A stretch of 7,140 nt of DNA from Clostridiales bacterium (GCA_022776785.1 JALFHA010000043.1:1-7140), one strand, 5' to 3'. Positions 1 to 5,783 are shown, counted from the first letter of the stretch. Translations and numbers: made by a program. The notes: generated from the letters alone by a model not told the origin.

Positions 1-728
1 GCCGTGTTGCCGATGCCGCCGAGCACCGCGGCGATGAAGCACTTGATGCCCGGCATGGAGCCGATGGTCGGGCTGATGCGGGTGTACTTCATGCCCCACA
101 TGATCGCGCCCACGCCGGCGAGCGCAGAGCCAATGAAGAAGGTGATGGCGATGGTGCGGTTCAGGTCGATGCCCATCAGGCTGGCGGCGTCATAGTCGCG
201 CGAGACGGCGCGCATCGCCATGCCGGTGCGCGTGCGCTTGATGAGGAAGAGCAGCATCAGCAGCAGCACGGCGGTGACAATGGGCACAATCAGCGACAGG
301 CGCTGGATGTACACGTCGCCGATGGTCAGCACGTCGGTGAACAGCGGAATCTGCGGGAAGTTGAGCGGGCGGCCGCCGAAGATGACCGTCGCTAGATTTT
401 GCAGGAAGTAGGAAACGCCGATGGCAGAGACGAGGATAGAGATGCGCGGCGCGCTGCGCAGCGGGCGATAGGCCAGCCGCTCGGCGAGCGTGCCCAGCAG
501 CGCCGTGAACAGAATCGTCGCGGTGAAGGTGACATACCACGGCAGAGTGAACAGGGAAATGCCGTAGAAGACGATGTACATGGCGATCATGAAGATTTCG
601 CCGTGCGCGAAGTTGATGAGACGCAGCACGCCGTACACCATCGTATAGCCGATGGCGATGAGCGCGTAAAGGCTGCCCAGGCTCAGCGCGTCAGTGAGCG
701 TTTGCAGCAAGCGGGTCAGGTCGAACAT
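1..728 (-). CDS. livH: Branched-chain amino acid ABC transporter permease, LivH family (partial, C-terminus beyond left edge)
   Basis: Membrane permease of a high-affinity branched-chain amino acid importer; LivH pairs with LivM in the membrane and both are driven by the ATPases LivG and LivF. The visible 242 residues are strongly hydrophobic with about six to seven membrane spans. Family hallmarks are RLINFAHGE at about residues 36-44 near the end of span 1-2, and the cytoplasmic loop from about 172 to 187 (MRAVSRDYDAASLMGI), the region that contacts the ATPase subunits. The start ATG at 728-726 is preceded by GGGGAG with good spacing. The frame runs open to the window edge, so about 50 C-terminal residues should be missing compared with usual LivH length. 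It lies 157 bp after livJ on the same strand; livM, livG and livF are expected just off the left edge. The family call is secure; the exact substrate is inferred from family. Confidence 0.95.
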   Translation of the reverse strand, partial: MFDLTRLLQTLTDALSLGSLYALIAIGYTMVYGVLRLINFAHGEIFMIAMYIVFYGISLFTLPWYVTFTATILFTALLGTLAERLAYRPLRSAPRISILVSAIGVSYFLQNLATVIFGGRPLNFPQIPLFTDVLTIGDVYIQRLSLIVPIVTAVLLLMLLFLIKRTRTGMAMRAVSRDYDAASLMGIDLNRTIAITFFIGSALAGVGAIMWGMKYTRISPTIGSMPGIKCFIAAVLGGIGNT

Positions 729-797
729 GGTTTCACTCCCCATTTGTGGTTTTGAGCGGGCGGCGCGCGGCGGAAATACTTCCGATGCCAACAAACG

Positions 798-829
798 GAG
801 GCTGTAAAGCGGTATGTCTTTACAGCCTC
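798..829 (-). terminator. Stem-loop between livJ and livH, probable partial terminator or mRNA-stabilising hairpin
   Basis: A perfect 12-bp stem (798-809 with 818-829) encloses an 8-nt loop. On the minus strand an A-rich flank precedes it and CGTTTGTT follows it, so the stem can extend by a few more pairs. On the plus strand it is followed by ACG and six T, but no plus-strand gene leads into it. Such hairpins between a binding-protein gene and its permease commonly lower downstream expression, so more binding protein than permease is made; that role is inferred here. Confidence 0.6.
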
Positions 830-885
830 ACGTTTTTTAGCAGCCTGTCAGGCGGAAAAGCTCCGCGCCTGCGCCGAGGAAGCGG

Positions 886-2007
886 TTACGGCTCGATCAT
901 GTCCTTGAAGACCGTCGTGCCGTCCGCCTGCACCTGCTTGAAGACGACCGGGCGAACCGCGTCGTGCGTCTCATTCAGGGTGATGGTGCCCGCCGCGCCG
1001 ACAAAGCCCTCGGTGGCGAAGAGCGCCTCGCGGATGGCCTCGTTGTCGGTGGAGCCGGCGCGCTCAATCGCGTCGCGCATGGTCAGGTAGGCATCGTAGG
1101 CCATGATGACCGAGGCAGCGGGCTCCTTGCCGTACTTGGCGCGGTAGGCGTCGAGGAACTCGCTGGTCTTCTCGGTGGCCGGCTGCGCCGCATCGTAGAA
1201 GGTGGTGAACACGGCGCCCGAGGCGGCCTCGCCCGCGATGGAGAACAGCTCCGGCGCGTCGAGCGTGTCGCCGCCGAAGAACGCGCCCTCGTAGCCCAGC
1301 GCGCGGGCCTGCTTCATGATCTGCGCGGCCTTGTCCGCATAGGAGACGGAGGTGAAGATGACGTCCGGCTGAGCCTTGAGCACAGCGCCCAGCAGCGCGG
1401 AGAAGTCCTCGTCCTTGTTCATGAAGTCGCACACCTCGACAACCTCGAAGCCCTCGTAGTTGGCGAGCTCATCCTGGAAGTACTTCACCAGACCGACGGC
1501 GTACTCGGAATCCTTCTCGCGCATGATGGCGATCTTCTTGTACTCGTTCTTGACGGCGTAGCGCGCGAGCATCGTGCCCTGGAACGGGTCGATGAAGCAG
1601 ATGCGCGCGTACCACTCGCAATCCAGCGTCACGGTGGGGTTGGTGGCCGTGGCGGTCAGCGCGGGGATCTCCTCCTCAGCGAAGACCTCGCCGCCCGCCA
1701 TCGTCAGGCCGGAGGCGTAGGAGCCCAGCACGGCGACCACGCCCTTGTCCACAAGGGACTGTGCGGCCAGCGTCGCCTCGGCGCGGTCAGACTTGTTGTC
1801 ACCGTAGACCAACTCGATCTTCTTGCCGAGCACATCGGGGTAAAGCTCGTTGGCAAGGTCATAGCCTTCCTTCTCCATCGCGCCGCCCGCTGCGGTCGCG
1901 CCGGTCATCGGCTCAAAGACGCCGATTTTGATCGTATCCTCCGCCAGCGCGCCAAGAGCCGGGCAGAGCAGGGCAAGCGCCAAGGCCAGAGCCAGAATCT
2001 TCTTCAT
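886..2007 (-). CDS. livJ: Branched-chain amino acid ABC transporter substrate-binding protein, LivJ/LivK type
   Basis: Extracytoplasmic type 1 binding protein (Peripla_BP_6 family) that captures leucine, isoleucine or valine and delivers it to the LivH/LivM permease. The protein is 373 residues, the usual length. Residues 1-22 form a signal peptide (MKK, an Ala/Leu-rich core, then ALGALA before EDT), suggesting signal peptidase I cleavage. The only early cysteine, C15, is not in a lipobox context (preceded by A-L-L), so it does not look like a lipoprotein. The mature N-terminus reads IGVFEPMTG (28-36), the first beta strand and ligand loop of the family; LGSYASG (94-100) and GGDT (245-248) are other pocket-lining regions. 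The start at 2007 is chosen because AGGAGGG lies 8 nt upstream and the signal peptide begins there; an upstream in-frame ATG at 2037 would add ten non-signal residues. It is first gene of the liv operon, with its own promoter and leader. Confidence 0.95.
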   Translation of the reverse strand: MKKILALALALALLCPALGALAEDTIKIGVFEPMTGATAAGGAMEKEGYDLANELYPDVLGKKIELVYGDNKSDRAEATLAAQSLVDKGVVAVLGSYASGLTMAGGEVFAEEEIPALTATATNPTVTLDCEWYARICFIDPFQGTMLARYAVKNEYKKIAIMREKDSEYAVGLVKYFQDELANYEGFEVVEVCDFMNKDEDFSALLGAVLKAQPDVIFTSVSYADKAAQIMKQARALGYEGAFFGGDTLDAPELFSIAGEAASGAVFTTFYDAAQPATEKTSEFLDAYRAKYGKEPAASVIMAYDAYLTMRDAIERAGSTDNEAIREALFATEGFVGAAGTITLNETHDAVRPVVFKQVQADGTTVFKDMIEP

Positions 2008-2023
2008 GATCGTTTCCCTCCTG

Positions 2024-2038
2024 TGTGATTGAATCACA
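2024..2038. promoter_or_regulatory. 15-bp perfect palindrome in the livJ leader, candidate operator
   Basis: TGTGATT-G-AATCACA is a perfect 7-bp inverted repeat around one central base. It lies about 22-36 nt after the inferred transcription start and directly before the AGGAGGG ribosome binding site (2014-2020). A dimeric repressor bound here could block elongation. The half-site resembles TGTGA-type boxes (CRP/FNR-like) but with a 5-nt rather than 6-nt gap, so the regulator is not identified. Confidence 0.45.
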
Positions 2039-2056
2039 GCGGAGCACCGCTCCGCT
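2038..2056 (-). promoter_or_regulatory. Leader hairpin at the 5' end of the livJ mRNA
   Basis: AGCGGAGC and GCTCCGCT form a perfect 8-bp GC-rich stem with a 3-nt loop. It would sit within the first few bases of the livJ transcript, where 5' hairpins often protect mRNA from decay. No U-tract follows, so it is not a terminator. Confidence 0.5.
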
Positions 2057-2066
2057 ATATTGGTGT

Positions 2067-2095
2067 ATTATACCGGCTTGATAGGAAAAAATCAA
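2067..2095 (-). promoter_or_regulatory. Sigma-70-type promoter for livJ
   Basis: The minus strand reads TTGATT (2095-2090), a 17-bp spacer and a consensus TATAAT (2072-2067). Transcription should start near 2060, giving a leader of about 52 nt. An inverted repeat CTTGAT-N8-ATCAAG (2077-2096) covers the -35 and part of the spacer and may be a repressor site. The upstream DNA (about 2097-2160) is very A/T-rich, as expected for an UP-like element. Confidence 0.8.
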
Positions 2096-2096
2096 G

Positions 2097-2212
2097 AACA
2101 AAATGCAACTTTTTCAAACGAAAAATTCTAATTTTGCAAAATTTTTGCGAAAAATACGCGATGATTGAATAATATGTGCAGGATTGGTCGGATGCATTTT
2201 CACCCGATGCAT
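2097..2212. other. AT-rich intergenic DNA between pfk terminator and livJ promoter
   Basis: No gene was found here. The stretch contains runs of A and T, a perfect 14-bp palindrome AATTTTGCAAAATT (2130-2143) and two copies of GATGCAT (2191-2197 and 2206-2212) spaced 15 bp apart. It probably serves as upstream promoter DNA for livJ; regulator binding sites are possible but not recognised. Confidence 0.4.
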
Positions 2213-2241
2213 AAAAATACCCCCTCCGTGAATGGAGGGGG
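2213..2241 (-). terminator. Intrinsic terminator after the phosphofructokinase gene
   Basis: CCCCCTCC (2220-2227) and GGAGGGGG (2234-2241) form an 8-bp stem with a 6-nt loop. On the minus strand this is followed by GTATTTTTAT, a U-tract. It begins 22 bp past the kinase stop codon. A second hairpin, CCTGACG with CGTCAGG (2247-2268), overlaps the stop codon itself and may add to termination or protect the 3' end. Confidence 0.85.
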
Positions 2242-2263
2242 ATGAGCCTGACGGCCCTTCGCG

Positions 2264-3484
2264 TCAGGTGAGGCGCAGGTGCTGCGGCAGGCCGCGCACC
2301 ATCGTCTGCGTCACCTCCGACTGAATCAGCGGCAGCGCGTAGTCGAGGAACGCGGGCTTCATGCGCCCGTTATCCGCGTCAAAGTAGTCCTGGGGCACCA
2401 TCTTCTCGAAATTGGCGACGTGATGGATGTCGTGCAGCTCGGTGACGCAGAGGTAGGGGTCGTCGCTCAGCCGAGTGAGGCCGACCATCATGCCCGTGCA
2501 GCCCTCAAAGGCGGCTTTGGCCGCCGCGCCGCCCGCCTGATAGGCCTCCTGCACGTCGGTCTGGCTGGCGATGTGCGCGGCGCAGCGCTGGAGGGTGGAG
2601 AGCTCCACGGCGCGCGTCTTGGTGTGCAGGCGCTCGCCGAGCAGGCCGCACAGATAGCGCGCGGTGCCGGTGAGGTTCTTGTGGCCAAAGGGATCGGTGC
2701 TCAGGCTGTCGCCCAGCTCGGCCACATAGCAGCCGTCCGCCGTGCGCACGCCCTCGGAGACGGCGATCACCAGCGACGGCGTTTTGCTTTGCAGGCGCGC
2801 AGCCTGCTCGACGAAGCGCTCCGTGTCAAAGGGCGTCTCCGGCAGGCAGATCATCGCGGGGCCCTCGCAGTCCTCGCCCTCGGCGAGTGCGGCGGCGGCA
2901 GCCAGCCAGCCCGCGTTGCGGCCCATGATCTCCACGACGGTGATGGATTTGAGGTCGTAGATGGTGCTGTCGCGCACGAGCTCCTTGACCGTCACGCCGA
3001 TATACTTGGCCGCAGAGCCGTAGCCGGGCGTGTGGTCGGTGAGCATCAGGTCGTTGTCAATCGTCTTGGGCACGCCGATGAAGCGCACGTCGCTGCTGGT
3101 GGCGGCGGCATAGTCGCTCAGCTTGAGGATGGTATCCATGCTGTCGTTGCCGCCGATGTAGAAGAAATAGCCGATGTCGTACTTTTTGAGCACGGAGAAG
3201 AGCGTCTCATACGGCTCGGGATTCTGGCGGTAATCGGGCAGCTTGTAGCGGCAGCTGCCCAGATAGGTGGCAGGGGTGCGCCGCAGCAGCTCCAGCGCGA
3301 GGGGAGAGGCGAGCTTCTCGGACAGGTTGACCAGCTCCTCCTTGAGCAGGCCCTGCACGCCGTGGCACATGCCGTAGACGGTCTTCGCGCCGCTGGCGCG
3401 GCACACGCTGAACACGCCTGCGAGGCTGGCGTTGATGACGGCGGTCGGGCCTCCGCTCTGCCCGACGATGGCGTTTGCGCCCAT
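2264..3484 (-). CDS. pfp: 6-phosphofructokinase, PPi-dependent type (diphosphate--fructose-6-phosphate 1-phosphotransferase)
   Basis: Cytoplasmic glycolytic enzyme that phosphorylates fructose 6-phosphate to fructose 1,6-bisphosphate, reversibly if PPi is the donor. Numbering from the upper ATG at 3490 (408 residues), the phosphate-donor loop QSGGPT is at 11-16, GGNDS at 113-117, the catalytic PKTIDND at 141-147, the fructose-6-phosphate motif MGRNAG at 189-194 and EGVR at 246-249. An aspartate after GGN (in place of the glycine of ATP enzymes) and the lysine of PKTIDND (in place of PGTIDND) are the two residues known to mark PPi-dependent enzymes. Length (about 406) fits the long bacterial PPi-type group rather than the roughly 320-residue ATP-type PfkA. 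The start is placed at 3484 because AGGAG is 8 nt away; it is only 2 nt from the ATG at 3490. The gene lies 64 bp after the hydrolase, without a terminator between them, and ends in an intrinsic terminator. Confidence 0.9.
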   Translation of the reverse strand: MGANAIVGQSGGPTAVINASLAGVFSVCRASGAKTVYGMCHGVQGLLKEELVNLSEKLASPLALELLRRTPATYLGSCRYKLPDYRQNPEPYETLFSVLKKYDIGYFFYIGGNDSMDTILKLSDYAAATSSDVRFIGVPKTIDNDLMLTDHTPGYGSAAKYIGVTVKELVRDSTIYDLKSITVVEIMGRNAGWLAAAAALAEGEDCEGPAMICLPETPFDTERFVEQAARLQSKTPSLVIAVSEGVRTADGCYVAELGDSLSTDPFGHKNLTGTARYLCGLLGERLHTKTRAVELSTLQRCAAHIASQTDVQEAYQAGGAAAKAAFEGCTGMMVGLTRLSDDPYLCVTELHDIHHVANFEKMVPQDYFDADNGRMKPAFLDYALPLIQSEVTQTMVRGLPQHLRLT

Positions 3485-3506
3485 GTTCATCGCTCCTTTA
3501 TCCTGA

Positions 3507-3522
3507 CCCGCCGCGGGGCGGG
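3507..3522. repeat. Short GC hairpin before the phosphofructokinase gene
   Basis: CCCGCC and GGCGGG form a 6-bp stem with a 4-nt loop in the 64-bp gap between hydrolase and kinase. Neither strand shows a following U-tract, so this is not an intrinsic terminator. I see no good promoter in the gap, which supports co-transcription with the hydrolase. Confidence 0.4.
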
Positions 3523-3548
3523 CGTGTTTCTTCCTGTAAAAAGCGTCT

Positions 3549-4361
3549 TCAGTGCCTGTTAAAATGAAGCTGTCTGTCGAGCCAGGCGATGCACCACTGC
3601 ACCCACCTTGCGTTGTAGGCGCTGGGGGTGTTCACCTCCTGCGTGCACACGCTCATGCCGTGTATGCCCTCGGGAAAGACGTGCAGCTCGAACGGCACCT
3701 TCGCTTTGGACAGCGCCGCTGCCATCCTGAGGCTGTTCTCCACCGGCACCGACTGGTCGTCGGCGGTATGCCACAGAAACGCGGGCGGCGTGCTGCCGTC
3801 CACATGCTGCTCAAGGCCAAACCAGCGGTAGGCATCCGTGCCCGGTGCGGCGCCGCTGACATTCTGGATGGAGCCCACATGCGCGTGCTCGCCCGCGGTG
3901 ACGACGGGGTAGCACAGCACCATGGCGTTGGGCCTGACGTTGGCCCTGCTGCCATATGCCTGCAAAAACGCGGGCTCCTGATGGAGCACACCCAGCGATG
4001 CGGCCAGGTGAGCGCCCGCGGAGAAGCCGCATACGGCGATCTGGTCCGGCTGCGTGCAGTACGCCTCCGGCTTGCTGCGCAGCTCCTCGACCAGCGCGGC
4101 GAGCTGGCACAGCGGACGCAGGCCGCCGGCATCCTCGCCGGTCGAATAGCGGAGGATAAACGCGTTGTATCCCTCCGCAAAGAAGGGGGCGGCCACGGGC
4201 TCGGCCTCCCTGTCGGAGACAAAGCCGTATCCGCCGCCCGGGCAGATGACGATGGCGGGGAACAGCCGCTGCGGTATCTCGCGGCTGCCGTTTTCACAGT
4301 GGATCCAGCCGGAAATCCTGCACGCGCTGTCCCGCTCCAAATGAATATCAAGCAGCTTCAT
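3549..4361 (-). CDS. Alpha/beta-hydrolase, carbohydrate-esterase-like (acetylxylan/feruloyl esterase superfamily)
   Basis: A 270-residue alpha/beta-hydrolase without a signal peptide, so cytoplasmic. The oxyanion-hole motif PGGGY is at 41-45 after a hydrophobic strand. The nucleophile elbow GFSAG is at 112-116 with Ser114, the acidic residue is in HTADD at 198-202 (Asp202 most likely, four before Pro206), and the histidine is in GIHGM at 232-236 (His234). All three triad residues are present. The pattern (PGGGYxxxSDREAEPVA, later HTADDxxVPVENS) matches small bacterial esterases that remove acetyl or feruloyl groups from plant polysaccharides or their oligomers; the true substrate cannot be told from sequence. 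The start at 4361 is the only sensible in-frame one; its AGGAAAGGA box is rather far (about 13 nt). A promoter lies about 100 bp upstream, and the phosphofructokinase follows on the same strand. Confidence 0.85.
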   Translation of the reverse strand: MKLLDIHLERDSACRISGWIHCENGSREIPQRLFPAIVICPGGGYGFVSDREAEPVAAPFFAEGYNAFILRYSTGEDAGGLRPLCQLAALVEELRSKPEAYCTQPDQIAVCGFSAGAHLAASLGVLHQEPAFLQAYGSRANVRPNAMVLCYPVVTAGEHAHVGSIQNVSGAAPGTDAYRWFGLEQHVDGSTPPAFLWHTADDQSVPVENSLRMAAALSKAKVPFELHVFPEGIHGMSVCTQEVNTPSAYNARWVQWCIAWLDRQLHFNRH

Positions 4362-4413
4362 TTTGTTTTTCGTTTCCTTTCCTGCATTGCATTCCCGCCC
4401 AGGCGCGCAGCCG

Positions 4414-4428
4414 GGGCGGAATTCGCCC
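4414..4428 (-). promoter_or_regulatory. Hairpin in the hydrolase leader
   Basis: GGGCG and CGCCC form a 5-bp stem with a GAATT loop in the roughly 90-nt leader between the inferred start site and the hydrolase start codon. Nothing marks it as a known riboswitch. Confidence 0.3.
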
Positions 4429-4459
4429 GTCGCGCTTCGCCTGCTTCCATATAATAAGT

Positions 4460-4488
4460 AGTATAGCATCGCGCACGGAATGCGGCAA
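4460..4488 (-). promoter_or_regulatory. Promoter for the hydrolase-phosphofructokinase unit
   Basis: The minus strand reads TTGCCG (4488-4483), a 17-bp spacer and TATACT (4465-4460), with an extended -10 TGC directly before it. Transcription should start near 4453. The element lies just past the stop codon of the upstream repressor gene, so the hydrolase is expected to be transcribed independently of it. Confidence 0.65.
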
Positions 4489-4500
4489 GGGAAAAAGCCT

Positions 4501-5133
4501 CTATCGCAGAGAAAAACGCACGGCGACCGCCTTGCCCAGAATGCGGACGCAGCGGGTCTCCCCCTCGCCGCCCACGTCGATGGGCGCAAAGGCCGGGTTG
4601 GAGGGCAGAAGCTGCGTAAAGACCACGCTGCCGTCCGGCCCGCGCAGGCGGCGAACGTGCTTGAGCGTCAGCTCGTCGTCCAGCGCGACGGCAGCGATCT
4701 CCCCGTCGTCCACATGGTCGGTGCTGCGGATATAGACTACATCGCCAGAGTGGATGCGGTCGCCCGTCATGGAGTCTCCCTCGGCGATGAGGGCGAAGTC
4801 ACAGGCGATGTCGTCTTCGACGCTGACGCTCTCCGTGCCGTCGCCGGGGCTGAAGATGGGCTCGCCGCAGGCGACGGCGCCGAGCACGGGCACGCGTCTG
4901 CGCGTGCCGACGGGCAGCGCGCCCGCAGGCAGCGGCGGCTCCTCGCCGGAGAGGCTGGACAGCGGCAGGCCGAGCTTGCGCGCATAGTCCGCCACGACGG
5001 ACAGGCGGGGAACGCGCTGCTTGGTCTCATAGCGGCTGATGACCTGCTTGGTGGTGCTAAGCAGCGCGGCGAGCTCCTCCTGCGAGAGGCCGCGCTCCTT
5101 GCGGAGCCGACGCAGTACGTCGCCAAATTCCAT
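4501..5133 (-). CDS. XRE-family repressor with S24 (LexA/CI-like) self-cleaving domain
   Basis: A 210-residue DNA-binding repressor of the phage CI type. Residues 5-60 form a Cro/CI helix-turn-helix, with SQEELAALLS as the second helix and TKQVISRYE as the recognition helix. A linker to about residue 80 leads to the S24 peptidase fold. The probable cleavage site is Cys89-Gly90 in GAVACGEP; Cys-Gly is also the UmuD cleavage pair. The catalytic dyad is Ser121 (EGDSM) and Lys158 (ELTLKHV), so all parts for RecA-stimulated self-cleavage are present and response to DNA damage is likely by family. It is not the host LexA, which has a winged-helix N-terminus. The start at 5133 has GGAGGG 6 nt upstream. 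Its own promoter contains probable binding sites, suggesting autorepression, and it is divergent from a small helix-turn-helix gene. Confidence 0.92.
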   Translation of the reverse strand: MEFGDVLRRLRKERGLSQEELAALLSTTKQVISRYETKQRVPRLSVVADYARKLGLPLSSLSGEEPPLPAGALPVGTRRRVPVLGAVACGEPIFSPGDGTESVSVEDDIACDFALIAEGDSMTGDRIHSGDVVYIRSTDHVDDGEIAAVALDDELTLKHVRRLRGPDGSVVFTQLLPSNPAFAPIDVGGEGETRCVRILGKAVAVRFSLR

Positions 5134-5166
5134 CAAAATCCCTCCGATCACAGATGTTTTGACTCT

Positions 5167-5194
5167 ATTATAGCAGATTTGTCGCCAAAGACAA
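5167..5194 (-). promoter_or_regulatory. Promoter of the S24 repressor gene
   Basis: The minus strand reads TTGTCT (5194-5189), a 16-bp spacer and a consensus TATAAT (5172-5167). The start site should be near 5160, about 27 nt before the start codon. One GTCGCC half-site falls in the spacer and another just upstream of the -35, which would allow autorepression. Confidence 0.75.
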
Positions 5195-5233
5195 TATAGG
5201 TGACGATTTTTTGCAAAAAATGTCACCAGATGG

Positions 5234-5262
5234 TTGACGAACGTCTGTTCCCGTGATACAAT
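5234..5262 (+). promoter_or_regulatory. Divergent promoter for the small helix-turn-helix gene
   Basis: The plus strand reads TTGACG (5234-5239), a 17-bp spacer and TACAAT (5257-5262), close to consensus. The start site should be near 5269, exactly at the inverted repeat GTCGC-N7-GCGAC (5269-5285). A protein bound there would block transcription. Confidence 0.8.
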
Positions 5263-5383
5263 GATTGCGTCGCCAATCGAGCGACACATGAACGGCGGAA
5301 CAAGACGGATTACATAAAGTGGAGGATAAACGACAAAATTTGAAGAAATTTCAGATGATGTGGAGTAAATATGCCGATTATAT

Positions 5384-5422
5384 GGGTGATTTCTGCTGAA
5401 AATGGATGAATTGAAATCATCC
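5384..5422 (+). promoter_or_regulatory. Stem-loop in the long leader of the helix-turn-helix gene
   Basis: GGGTGATTTC (5384-5393) pairs with GAAATCATCC (5413-5422) over 10 bp with one G-U pair and a 19-nt loop. An alternative shorter hairpin, GGATGA (5404-5409) with TCATCC (5417-5422), uses the same 3' arm, so the two are mutually exclusive. The structure ends 37 nt before the start codon. A regulatory role is possible but unproven. Confidence 0.4.
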
Positions 5423-5459
5423 GAACGAATACGTGTGCGCCGGGTAAGGGGGATGGAGC

Positions 5460-5783
5460 ATGGAGGCTGCTTTGGAAACCGAGAGGACAAATGAGCGCGT
5501 GGCGGAGCTGGAAAGAAGGATACTCATGCTGGAGGAGCAGGCGCAGCAGGCGCTCTCGCTCATGAGAAGCAGGGGCAAGGAGGAGGAGCTCATCGCCCGC
5601 TACGGCGAATATGTGGACAAAACCGTCGCCGCGAAGATCCTCGGCGTGACGCGGGTGACGGTGTACGCCATGCTCGCCGACGGCAGAATCCTCGGCGCGT
5701 GCGCAGGGCGGCGGGTCGATGTGCGCAGCATCGCGCGCTATCAGGCGATGCAGCGCCCGTGCGGCAAAAGCAGGCCGGCATGA
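5460..5783 (+). CDS. Small coiled-coil protein with excisionase/MerR-type helix-turn-helix
   Basis: A 107-residue protein. Residues about 4-36 are rich in E, R, L and A with a heptad pattern (ETERTNERVAELERRILMLEEQ), likely a coiled coil for dimerisation. Residues about 50-95 form a winged helix-turn-helix of the excisionase family: a short strand (EYVDKT), AAKILGVTRVTVYAMLADG as the helix-turn-helix, and RILGACAGRRVDVRSIARY as the wing and last helix. It is probably a DNA-binding regulator or recombination directionality factor; no integrase is visible, so a phage-derived regulator is equally possible. The start at 5460 has AAGGGGGA 6 nt upstream, and in-frame stops lie just above it. It is divergent from the S24 repressor, under a promoter with repressor-like sites, the position of Cro or an early gene in a lysogeny switch. 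Confidence 0.75.
   Translation: MEAALETERTNERVAELERRILMLEEQAQQALSLMRSRGKEEELIARYGEYVDKTVAAKILGVTRVTVYAMLADGRILGACAGRRVDVRSIARYQAMQRPCGKSRPA

Larger units (their letters stand above)
5119..5285. promoter_or_regulatory. Cluster of GTCRCC half-sites, candidate operators of the S24 repressor
   Basis: Half-sites occur on the plus strand at 5119-5124, 5181-5186, 5222-5227 and 5269-5274, and on the minus strand at 5199-5204 and, with one change, 5280-5285. Three share the longer word GTCGCCAA. Inverted pairs are 5181-5204 (GTCGCC-N12-GGTGAC), 5199-5227 (GGTGAC-N17-GTCACC) and 5269-5285 (GTCGC-N7-GCGAC). The first overlaps the repressor promoter and the last covers the start site of the divergent promoter. 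Assignment to this repressor is inferred from position. Confidence 0.55.
5134..5459. other. Divergent intergenic region between repressor and helix-turn-helix gene
   Basis: This 326-bp stretch is AT-rich compared with its flanks. The left half holds two facing promoters and the candidate operators. The right half would be a leader of about 190 nt for the plus-strand gene. It contains a stem-loop (5384-5422), an orphan GGAGG (5321-5325) and tiny reading frames: 5288-5317 (9 residues, no ribosome binding site) and a TTG-initiated 19-residue frame at 5340-5399. None can be called a gene with confidence. Confidence 0.6.

Noticed and set aside
964..2028. Long plus-strand reading frame antisense to livJ (and similar ones antisense to the kinase and hydrolase)
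   Set aside because: These are codon-bias shadows in GC-rich DNA; the minus-strand products have clear families, signals and catalytic motifs.
3561..4364. 12-bp inverted repeat AAAATGAAGCTG / CAGCTTCATTTT flanking the hydrolase gene
   Set aside because: One arm is the gene's start region and the other encodes its C-terminus. A 12-mer match is expected about once by chance in a window of this size, and there is no other sign of mobility.
4484..4536. GGCAAGG ... CCTTGCC inverted repeat near the end of the repressor gene
   Set aside because: The 39-nt loop and lack of a following U-tract argue against a terminator; it overlaps the hydrolase -35 by chance or minor regulation.
4862..5485. N-terminal extension of the repressor up to 5490
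   Set aside because: It would cover the promoters and operators, has no domain signal, and the start at 5133 has an excellent ribosome binding site directly before the helix-turn-helix domain.
5402..5494. 30-codon plus-strand frame beginning at the ATG at 5402
   Set aside because: No ribosome binding site and it overlaps the well-supported helix-turn-helix gene out of frame.
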